In this document: positions 41,901 through 53,900 of the stretch, one piece after another
How positions within the stretch are numbered: position 1 is the first letter of the stretch
How the letters are laid out: every line of letters starts with the position of its first letter
Origin: Aurelia coerulea
Lineage: Eukaryota; Cnidaria; Scyphozoa; Semaeostomeae; Ulmaridae
DNA: 64,000 nt
Direction: 5' to 3'
Assembly: GCA_039566865.1 (NCBI GenBank)
Contig: CM076955.1
Coordinates: 16,537,501-16,601,500 of the forward strand
Notes under the pieces: generated by a model
What the model was told of the DNA's origin: nothing
The model's database searches: none
The model's input: only the letters and a program-made list of their open reading frames with translations
Position numbers and translations under genes: made by a program

Positions 41901-44900
41901 ATGCAGGACTTCTTCAGGGCTGTAATGATGCTGGATGCTGGATGCTGGATGCTGGACTACATGCTGGACTACATGCTGGATGGATTTGTAAGCGCATCAA
42001 TGAAAGAAAATCACAAAAAACAGAAGCCTGATTTATTTTCTCCGTTTTATTCCAAGCTAAAGACTTAGCTAAGTTTTGGACATAGGAGACTGTAAGTTCG
42101 AAAAATTTTAGCGCAAGACAAGCTGTTTTTTACATCTAGGTGTAAAAGCAAAAACAACTAATACTACTTCTCACTGACATTGATAGAAAATGTGTAGGAA
42201 AGACTACATGCTGGGCGAGTTAAGATATGGCTTGCTCGCCGAGATATGTTATCATTGATTTTTTTAAATCAAACGTTCTGGTGTAATGGAAAAGTTACCA
42301 CAAGCGATTATGTTGCTACTACTCGTTGTTTCAAACCACGGGGGGGGGGTTCTTGGCCAAATTTTGGGTAGGGGTCTGCCGCGAGCATCTTCAAAAGGGT
42401 ACCGTTGGCTAGACTAATTTTTACGAAAATGGTACCCTTGGCTAGACAAATTTTGACCATTTTCTCGACCAATATTGTTAAATTTGTGCCAAATATGATG
42501 TCATGACCGTTTGCTAGACCAATATTATCAGAAATGATACCCTTGGCTAGACCGTTGCTGGCCAAAATTGCAAAAAAGGATACCCTTGGCTAGACTAGAA
42601 GTCCGAAAAAGTATACCCTTGCTCGCGGCACATCCCCAGGTACCTTTACTATGGAAGAACCCCCCCGTGTTTCAAACCCATCAATCATTCAACTTTATAG
42701 CTGTTTCGGAATATGCTTGGAAAGAAACACTTTATCACGTTAGTATTGCGATGCCTTGGTTGTCAAAGGGTAGCTTGTCTGAGGGTAATTAATGCTGCTG
42801 CCATTATCTGCATCATCTGCATTATTTTGAAGTTGAAAGCAGAGATTTATCTGATGTTCTAGAGCAAATTTGGGCTTGGAGGAAAGGGGGTTATTGGACA
42901 AAGGGCGAATGCAAAGAGATTGCTAGTCGAAAAGGCAAAGTAGATTATTTTGCCGATGGATGCAACAATTTGGTTGGAGATTGTACATGCATTGTGCTGC
43001 GAGACATCTTTTGTTTAGAGGACTTGGAAGTTTTTTTGATTACATTCTCATGAAATTTACAATAACAAACAGTTACAAAACGATACCACAGGGAGGGCAG
43101 AAATACATAGCAAACGTGCGGCCATTAAACTTGATTTAGAGACACGATTGTAAAAAATGCTAAACACAAAAGAGGAATATTTCATACGAGAAAGGAGATT
43201 TTTAGAGCTTGAGCATCAGATCCTCAAAAGAAAGACTGCATGAATGGCCAACGCATCTAGACTAATGACTTTTCGTCCCTTGTTTCTCTGCGTTCTTGGA
43301 TTGGCTGAAATCACTTGGTCAATAGGGACTCATAATTTACTCTTAAAAAGTGGACCCCCTTTAGGCCTTCGTTGAGTGGTTCCGTATTCACAAATAAATT
43401 GCTAGAATTTAGTTTTCAACCAAGAAGGAGGTTCTAGTTGGATATTTGTTGTTGTTGCATAAAAAATGGTTGATAATACGGCCTAGAGTTTTCGTTGCTG
43501 CGATGGATCCATTTTGTTTCTACAGAGGAAGATTACTGCTTGAAAGGTGTATATTTTGCAATTAGTAGGTCAGAAAAAATCATTCTTTGTACTAAAAGAT
43601 CGTTGTTTAATTTTTAAGCTCTTTAAATCAGACTTTTAAGAGATTTTGTTGAGTTTAGGAGACTCCCGATAACTTAAGCCATTTTGAAAAAGGGGGCCCA
43701 CTTTTTAAGAGTAATGTTATGAGTCCCTATTGACCAAGTGATATCAGCAAATCAAGGAACGCATGGAACAAGGCACGAAAAGTCATACGTCTACAACGCA
43801 TCCCCCGACCAATCCTTAATGACCCGAAGGAAACCCTAGGCACCCCTCTGCCACTACCCACCGCTATCCCCAACATCACGGCCAACGCAGAACCACAGCG
43901 GTTTTCTTTTTATTTGAAGAATTCACGAAAAACTTGGAGGAAAAAAACAAGCTAAAATCGGTCACAGATCGTAATAAACTCAGAAGTTGATCTACCGAAG
44001 AGGTATATTTCAAACTAAAAATGTTTAAGCCATACTCCGACTATACAAACTAAAACCGTGGAGACAAAAGGTACATTTCTCTGGTATTAGGAGTGCTAAA
44101 AAATCCTTCCTTTGAAATTACTCAAAGTGAAAAGGAATGCGAGAACACCTTAAAATATACGTAATGAGGTTTTCCGTTTATTAATGGAGTGGAATTATCG
44201 TATTTCTGTTACGTAAACTTGTGTTAAAAGATAGCCAATGATTTACCATGTAAATTTATTGGTTGACAGGTGACAATAATTCTATTTCTTGCGGCAAAAT
44301 CGTAATCTAATTAAGTGCTGTGATTTGGTGTGCGAGGGAACGTACCCAGTGTGCCAGAGCCTCGTTCAATTTCTTGTTTTCGTCTCTTTTTTTTATCAAG
44401 GCTCTGGCACCAAGGGTAGAGAAAACGTGATACGATATCCAGTTATAATGTAATATTCCAGGTAGGGTACAAGGAGATAGCTGCACGCAGGCTAGCAAGG
44501 AGAATATCTTTTTTCATATAACTAACTATTGCTAACTGCGATGGTTGGTAAATTTTCTAAGCTTTGATGTAGTGCCGTTTGAAAGGCAGTGCTTGTAGCC
44601 TGCGTGCAAACTCTCGGACTGACGGGAACGAGGGAGCAAAGTCTCCCAATTTTCCTGACGAAGTTATAATAAGAATATACTCGTGCTGGCTCTACATGTC
44701 ATCTCTGGAATTTAGAGAGGGGGGCTTATTGTCTTATTATTATAAAATGTAATCCCCTATAAATTCCCGTCCTCAAAATGGCTGACGGGATTTGGCACCA
44801 TATAATCATCCTGGGATTTGCAATGAATTTATAACCTGTCACACAATCTTCACGATCTGTTGATATTTATTCTTCATCGTTCCTAAAATTTAAGATCATA

Positions 44901-47900
44901 TGGCCTCTAAAATTAGAACTTTTGATTTTATTCAAGCTTTTGGTCCCAAACAAAATTGACACAAAGTGAGGAGGGGACAGATTAAATTCCACAAAATGAT
45001 TAACAGAGTTAGCTTGTTCTGCCCCATGGCTGAATTTGGGTTAAGACACGTTAACACCTCATTTTATCCAAACCTTTTCTCTTTTCTGTTATAAGCTCTA
45101 ACCAAAGGAGCGAACAGTTTTTCCAAAAAGTTGAAATTTGCTTGCCAAACGATCTCTTCTAACTTGGCCTCGTCACCAGCATTCTAACTCATCCAGTTCT
45201 AGAATCTCAGTTCTCTGGACTAATCTTCTCAGCACTGCCTTCCCATCCCGTTGTAAACCAACAGCCTTCAAGTGTTCCATTATTCATCTTGACCTTCTTT
45301 CCCTTACCTAAGTCTGTTTTCTTTCCAGTACCTGGGTAGTTTTCTCTTTCCAGTACCTCAGGTATTTTTCTCTTTCCAGTGCCTAGAGAAGTTGTATTAT
45401 GATGAGCAAATTTTTTGGAAATGTTCAAAAAACGTTTCTGGTAATATGTTTGGCAAGTGATATTTTTCATTCTTTGCTCAATTTCATTTTCGCCAGTGAG
45501 GGACGAAGAAAAAAATAGAAACATTTATCGAGATCTAATTATAGTTAAAATTGTCGTATATTCTTATATGCTACAGAAAATTAGCTCTTTAAATCATCCC
45601 AATGAGAAACGTGTAGTTTCCCTAGAATGATAACGATGAGTCCCTTGTATCCATGTGGTAAACCTTGCTCAACAGGGACTCATAATGAAACTATGAAAAT
45701 GAAAAAGCTGGCCTTGTAATCTGCATTCATCAGTCGAGTACTTTTCCTTTTGACTTTTAAGACTTATATATTAGTTTCTATCTTGATATTGTAAGTTGCT
45801 TTTTTCTTTCTTTTAACAGGGCAGTTTGTAAATCAATTTTTGTATCATACGTTGAATACTTACCCTGTATAAATATTATAAAATGAAATGAAATGAATTA
45901 GGATAGAATCACGTCCTCGAATCTCGAATCTCGAATCACGGCCTCTTGTCTCGAATTTCGTCCGAATGCTATCAGTTGTTCAATCGCATCGAAAGTTCCA
46001 TCATTATGGCCGTCACCAGGCTAGAGTGCAGTTTAGCGGGCGGCATTCGAATGTTGTGTTTTTTTATGCCATATGCCATATGCCATACGGTAAGGGTTAG
46101 GGTTAGTTTCAGAAATGCTTTTTCGGGGTAATGTAGCGTTAGTTAGCGTTAGTTGGGGTAAGTTAGGGTTAGTTAGGGTAAGTTAGGGTTAGGGTTAGGG
46201 TTAGGGTTAGTTAGGGTTAGGGTTGGAATATGACATTTAGCGCCGCCCGCTAAACTGCACTCGTCCCCGTCACCATAGTAATCCACAAATCTCGCAATGT
46301 TTGGGTCTAAATAGGGTCAGGTTTTCAGAGTACTATTATGAGTCTCTGTTGACCGAAGCGACATCATCAAGTCAAAGGGCACATGGAAACAAGAGGCTCA
46401 AGGTAATAAGTCTAATAAAACGGTTTGCAATTTATTAATTTAAGGTTGTTTTTATCGTTTTGTAGGATGCAATGCAGGATGGAAAAAGAAGTGTTCGATT
46501 TTATCTTGATCAACTTGAAAGACATCTCAATCCACAACTTTATTTGAAGAACCCTTCGAAGAAAATGCTCAAAGGAATCGTTAATGTAGAGCTTCTTCTG
46601 ACGTCACTGGATGTGGATCTGAGATCGAGGCCCAACCCGATGTAAGTGCTACTTTTGTATTACTACATTGATAGACCAGTGGAGTTGTTTATACTCGCTT
46701 CATGTCTAGTGACCATACACTTGGGAAATCGTCTCTTTGTCTGTTTAGAAAGTTACCTGCATACCTAAGTAAATCAACGGAGTAAAAAATAGCTTAGCTT
46801 GGGGGACTGGGTCAATCTCAATGTAACCTATATTGTATTTGATGTTCTTGATCGATGAAAGCAATAGGAAGACAAGTGGTGCGTTTTGTTCTTTTGTGCT
46901 ATGTTTAGCTTATTTCGCTGTATCTGCATTCATGTACTTTAAAGGCACACTATGGTATAGTTGTGATTGGCTAGTTGAGATGCTGCAATCATTAACAAAG
47001 GACCTGACATTTGAATAATTACAAAGTCTTTATGCTGTTGGAACATGCTTTGTTTCGAGAATAAACGGAGTCAGATCGTTATCGCCCTGGTTATCACCCT
47101 GGGCCCTGTTGTTCAAAACTGGTATAAGGCTAATACCGGATTAGGACCATGCAAACGACTACAGAATCATACCTTTAATCAAGGAACCTTTAATCCAAGG
47201 TTAGCGCAGATCTTGGTTTGAACAACCCAGCCCTGGGCCCGGTTGTTCAAAACTGGTATCAGGCTAATACCGGATTAGGACTATGCAAATGACTACAGAA
47301 TCATGCCTTTAATCAAGATTAGCGCTAATCTTGGTTTGAACAACCCGGCCCTGGTCTATATCTCCCTGGTTACTACCTTCATGAATTTCAGTGTACAGCA
47401 TAATTACTGAAGCCTGCCTAATTCTATTCTTTATATTGTCTTATTCATCCAATCAGCGCCATGACAGTGTGCCTTTAACTTGTATTGAAAGAAAGTTAGC
47501 CCAAGAAAACAATCACGTTATCTGAAGTGGGTTTGAACAACGTGAGCTGAGTTTGTCTGTTGGAGTAGCCAAGCTACGATATTGATAAATAACCAACCCA
47601 AAGCCAGTTGATATCAGAAGACTTTTCAAAATGCTTCACACCACATAAAGCTTACGTATTTACAGTTATGTCAGATCAAGAACCGAACATAATATCAAAT
47701 TTTGCCTCTTCAGAACTTTCAGCCTTCACTGAGAATGATCTGAACATTGAGCTTGAAATCCTTCAAGTAATATAAAATCTTCCTTCAGGCAATATGACCA
47801 TCATATGGAAACCGCCTAAGAAGGTGCGGTGGTGCCATGTTATGATCCTCTGACTAGGGACCGGAGCGCCCCTTTGACTTTGCAGCCATACAGGGTACAG

Positions 47901-50900
47901 GGTTCGAGCACAGTACGAGCTAGCCTGCGCGCAGAAGCCCCACAACTTGAGCGTCATGACAATGATGCGGACTCGATTAGGTCTTCTCTACTGCGATCCC
48001 AGCGTTTGGCGCTAAAAAAATCGCACCTTTATACCTTCAAATTCAACTTGACATTCGCCTATTAATTTTCAGTACAGGGTGAGTAAAAAAGAAAAGAATC
48101 CCCGTTTGAAATGCCACTGGTCCCTGCATATCAAAGCAGTGATATTGAAAACTGTCTTGTTTCACTGCCAATATGGTCCATTAATCTCAGTAATTTACCC
48201 AGCTTTAATAGGTCATTCCTTCCCGTAGATATAAGAGATTTTCTGCAGAAAGCCCCTTCCAGAACCTACAAAAGCAAGTGAAAACAATGAACAAAATGTC
48301 CTTTGTGTCCTTTCTAAAGATGATGACATTCACATGTATTCATGTATCTTGTCTTCTTGGGAGAATGGAATTCCCCTGAATAGGTTATTCATACCAGGGG
48401 GGGGGGGAGACTTGTTCATCCCCCGAAGAGGATAGCATGTGCTAACGTGTGCAGAAGTCATTGCTGTAAGACCCGTGTAAGGCAGAAAAGTTAGGAGAAT
48501 TTGTTTGCGATTTTGGGCACGTTTTGAAGGTTTCTTGAAGGTGCTTTCTCCAGAAAATCCCTCATAATTTCAAAACGGAGCGGCCGATTTCAGTCAGGTA
48601 AATTTTAAGATAGATTTGGGCATGTCTACCATTAAATTATATATTTGCCGACGTCATCGTCTTGAAATCCAGGGAGCCGTGGCCTTTCAAACGGGGATTC
48701 TTTTTATTCTCACCCGGTACAGATCTTTCTGGATGTTTCCTTGTTTACCTTACTTTGGCAGATGTCCATTTGACCCTCCAAAACAGAATCTATTCATGAT
48801 CCCGAATCTGGACTTTATCACATTATTTTGCCAGATAAAATTAACAGAATTAACAAAAAAGACAAGACAAACTTTAACAGAATCTTCCGGCTGGTCAAAA
48901 CAATTCTAATGTTTCTGTAGTGGCAAAATACATCCAAAAATTTCATCTTTATGCGAGAAACCAAGAAAAAAGTTAGACTGGATGAGCTTCTGCATGCTTG
49001 CAAGTGATTGGTTTACAAGTGACAGCCCATCCATCAAATTGACTCTTCCAGAACCACAAATGTACTTAAAGTTGATTGATATCGGAGACCGTCGCGACTT
49101 CAAATAAACATTGACTCAATAAGCTTCATTTAGTCACATATGATATGCTTGTTTCGCTGATTAAATCCCAGCATTTGATATGATAGACGTTGAACACTGT
49201 GGAAACATTATTTGATAACAATTTCAGAAAAATAGCATTTTGTACAATAGAACTTCCAATTGCTTTGCTGGCCATGCATGAACGACTGCATAGCAGGAAT
49301 AATATCTTCTTTCTCACGACATGACTAAGCTTTTGATATCATGGGTAGCAGGAAGCAATATTTTAGTTCTCGTACCTGTCGTGCTCATACCTGTGTTTTA
49401 CTGTCGTTTTAATCCGTTTTCCCCTGTTCTGCCAGCAGCTCTCCGTTGCAAATTCGAGCCAAGAGCTATGCTGGCAAATAGGGGAAAATAGATGAAAACA
49501 ACAATAAAACACACATGAATAAGCATGCAAATATTTTGTTTATGCAGGTACGAGAACAAGACTGACGACATGATTTCTTCTATTTATTCTCACTCATACA
49601 AGTGTATAGCCATAACATCATCCAATTCAATGCGGAAAACTGAGACTCGTGTAATCAGTCTATACGAGAACTACGATTTTGTTTTCTGTCATCCATGCTT
49701 ATACCCTTCCAATACTTTCGACAATGATTCACGGTCAAACAATATTAAACAACACGTCCAGCAAACGCCTTCTTTCGATTTTTTCTCCTCCATCTTCCCT
49801 GTTAGTTAATAACTTCTAAGCTGTAACAACTTAGAAGTTATTAACTAACAGGGAAGATGGAGGAGAAAAATCCGAAAGAAGACGTTTGCTGGACGTGTTG
49901 TTTAATATTGTTTGTCCTTGAATCATTGTCGAAAGTATTGGAAGGGCATAAGCATGGATGACAGAAAACAAAATCGTTATGTTAGTCGTAGGGCCTGTTT
50001 ATTTGGGGGAAAACACCTCACCTGCCAGACCCGGGGCTGACAGACGAGATTCCTCCTTCCTATAGAATCCCATTGTTTTTCATTTCGCGTTTATATGACA
50101 AACGCGACACCACCCGTATGGTGAGATATCGCCTCACAAGAGGTGGAATCTCACTTGGGCGAGGTGAAATTTTTCCATATAAACGAAACATTGCCGGTAT
50201 GGTGAGGTGTATTGCCTTTCTTCGTTGATTTCTATTGGTTAATTCGTTCTGATTTCACGGATGAGAGACTTTACTCCATCTTGCCTCTCAGCCCCGGGGC
50301 TGACAGGCAAGGTAACAAATCTCATATAAACAGTGGCTGAAATTTACCTCACCTGTCAGCGCCTGGTCTGGCAGGTGAGGTGTTTCTCCCCATGTAAACA
50401 GGCCCTTAGACATCCGATCTTCTCTCAGCAAACTACTGTCTCCTCGCACTGGTAGCTTTGGAATTACATGCCCTCCCCATTCCCCTTCAATATCCATTCT
50501 CTCAAGGGCAAAGTACATGAAAGAGAAATATTCTTTAGCTATTTGACTTACCACCATGGATACAGCGGTTACCATTTGATCACCGTAGTTCTGCATGGCT
50601 AGCCCAGATCATTACCTATATGCGTGACCTGGAACTACCTGGTATTGTAAGTAAAACACCTCACCGAGACGTAAATCACAACCCTGATGCTGAAGGCATT
50701 ACAGAGTCTCGAATGCCGACTCTATGGCTGCACGAGTCAATAATATATCAGAGAGCGTAAAAAAATTGCAGATAAAAAATGCCTGTGTTGAGGGGGCAAT
50801 GTATTTGTAAAGCACCTTTGAATATATGCACTTGTACTTGGAAGGGTGCGCTATATATCTAATAGAACGATGACTCCCACGATTTGTCCTAATAGGCGGC

Positions 50901-53900
50901 CTTATGAATTATGCCTTGACAGCCGATCTTGCCAGCCGACCTAACTTGACAGTAGACTAGTCAAAACATCAGTTCTATCGTGTTGTTCCCTTCATGTTTG
51001 CTTGAGTTAGTACTTTCTGAACTGTTGGTCTGTCAAGTCATGGTACGCAGCCAAGTGCACATACGGGTAAATAACCTAGTAGTTGCCCTTCGACTCGTTT
51101 CAGCCAAGGACAGATTGCCTGTCTTGTGGTTGTCTATCAATGACCTTTTGGTTTCTTGAAGGTCAACAGCATCTAATTTTAAGAGAATCTACTTTATTAA
51201 CCAATTTTTAATTCAAGACGGGAAGTAGAAAGTTGACTCATGATTGATGTGAAATTTCTTGATGCTTGACCTGTTGAATGATGGTCGGATTCTGTGACAA
51301 ATTTGATCCATTTGAGAGGACGCTCGTTGCCTACGCAGGTCCATCTGTAGGAGATTGTGATTTCATCATACTCTTGACCAGGGCTGCGAACCTGTCTGAA
51401 CCAAAGGAGTTTATGACAGTCGTCTGGAATACAAGCCCTTCTTTCGGCACTCATAATTTCCAAGATTATCTTCTTCAACTGCAATGTCTGTTCTGCAGCT
51501 GCACGATATTCATTGCATTGCTGAATTATTCCAAAACTTGTTGGGAAAATGATATTGTCAGTTAACTATGCATTTCGTCTAAGTTATCAAACCATTCCCA
51601 AATAGACATCATTGGAAAGTCCCCGATTAGCAGAATTTTAGATGTGCGAGCTTTTCAAAATCTTTGCGAACTAACTGACTTGATTGATAGAAATGAATTT
51701 TATGTCATTTGTATCTATAATGGTGTTGTGCACCTTATTGCACAATATTAATACAAAACATCTATTTTCCTCATTTTTCCTTCACTTTGTCACCTAAGTT
51801 CTGTCCCCTAGTGCAATTTTCGCGGCTCTACATTGCCTGTACTCTCACTTCTCTGAAGGAATTTTCAGTCACTATTATAGGCCCTTTCTTACGGCAACGA
51901 ACTACTTTGCTTCTCCATTCCCCTTTTCTCTTAACAGGCATTCCTTGTATGTTGTTTTTGGCAACACTTTCGTCAAAATCATCGAGCTTGTTGTGTCAAA
52001 ATCATGCCTGTAGCAAATTTCCCAGTCCTAAGTTAAGGTTGTTGTGTTAAAAATGGCAATAGATGTGACTGCATCTAACGCTGTAGAATATCACGTAGGT
52101 CACTTTGAAATACAGTAAATTGGACTACACACTCGTTAATATTGATGCTTCAAGAGCCTTATTACATGAGCAGAGCTAGCTCTGTTATCAAAGTTGGACG
52201 ATTTTAAGCGAGATCCCTTTGTCAATGAGACATTTATTATATCTAAAATGTAATTATATGGTAAGTGGGCCAGCCTTGGCAGCTGGGATTCTTTTTATGT
52301 GTAATAGGGAAGGGACGTTCAACTAGGGGTCCCGTGCCTGGATGCGGCATGCACAGTGGGCTTAAATTTGCTTTAAGGAGCTAGAAATACTTCCTGCCCA
52401 CTCAAAATAGATTACTGAAAGAAAAAAGGGCTGGTCCTGTTCCAAGGGATGAAGTAATGACGTTTGTAGTCGCTTGACAGGGCCGAAAACAAGCTGGTTC
52501 CCAAAATGTTAACCTCGCATGCACCAAGCTACCTTATTGCTAATGATTTGATATTTTATGCAAAATTACTTCACATACTTGGGTTACATTACTCCGGGTA
52601 TTCGACCACTACCTTTTGCCTTTGTTTACCGAGCCAGCCCTTTCAGTAGGGCCAGCCCTGCTGATGAAATCAGGTCTCAATGTTGAGATGTTTATCTTCA
52701 ATCAAAGTTCAAAGTTGCCACTATCCCCAAATTTGGAAACTTCGGAGCCAAACAGCCTACTAAGCATGAAGAACACTAAAAAGTCGTGCTGGCAAGGAAA
52801 CACGGGTGAAATTGTCTATAGTGACCTAGACAACCCAAACCGCTGACACAGGCTTTCTTTGAAAGTGTTCGGCTAAGCGGGAAAGATTTCCAGTCTATTA
52901 AAAAGGGAACTTTGAATTCTGTCATTGCATAGAAAGTTGAAAATGTTCATGAATTAAAACCACACTCGTAATCCTGATCGTCTTTCAATGATAGTGTCAA
53001 TAAAATGATAGTTAAATGAAATGAAATAAAATATGCGATGAAATGAAAGACTGCGAAGCGTGGGCACAAATTCTGCTACAAGTTTCAGTCACCCAAAGCT
53101 TTATGGATCATTTTTTGAGCTCTATTCGTGTATGATAGAATTTGCACAAGATTTGGCTCGTTATTAGCACGGATCATTTTTAATCCTTGAAAAGATTTGT
53201 GAACTTGACTTTGATCAAATTTTGTTGCAACTTGAATTCCCGGGCCAGCTGTACGTAGTGGAACTTATCTTGGGCCTAGCTAAGAGTGAGCCACATCTCA
53301 CCAATTCTGGCCGTGTAGTTATCCTGTCTCCTGCCTCATAGAAATGTTTGTAAATATTAGTGAATTAAAAAGACGTACTTTGGTCAGATAGTGCAATAAA
53401 CACTTTGGTCATAACGCAAGTGAGAAATGCCGCCTATCAGTTTGCCAAAAACGTAGACCTTCTTCGGCCTTGAGCCAAGGGTGAGGCATATCGCAGTATT
53501 TTGGGGCGTGTAGTTATCCTTTCTCCTGCCTTTTACAGTGGTGAATTAAGACCTTCTTTGGTCCGACAGTGTAACAACCACTTTGATCGTAACGCAAGTA
53601 AGAAAGGCCACCTATCAATTTGCCAATAACGGATCAAGACCTTCTTCGGTTTTGCATGCACCATTTTGTCACCATTTCACTCGATATTTTATTGTCTAAT
53701 CAGGCTCCAGGAAATCATGAATGAATTAAAACAAATGAAAATCTACTGTTTGGAAATACAGCTGCCTCCTGGATACAAACAGCTACTCCGGAGTGTTTAT
53801 AGTCGATTTTAAATCAGATGTCACACGAGAGTGGCAATAATGCAAAAATAGTCATGCAAGGCATTTTAATTGCTAATATTCGCGGACATTTTCGTCTATT

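Larger units (their letters stand above)
41428..46465 (+). other. Formin intron 4 (5.0 kb)
   Basis: Starts GTTAGG and ends TTTTGTAG. It contains a GATGCTG array, hairpins at 42338, 43258 and 44343, the composite element at 45623-46414 and telomere-like repeats. No gene is seen; 44450-45600 has no clear structure apart from short direct repeats of TTTCCAGTACCT near 45330-45370. Confidence 0.75.

Noticed and set aside
48820..49105. Possible LINE relic (LPDKINRINKKDKTNFNRIF)
   Set aside because: The motif recalls RT thumb regions, but multiple stops and frame changes leave too little to assign.
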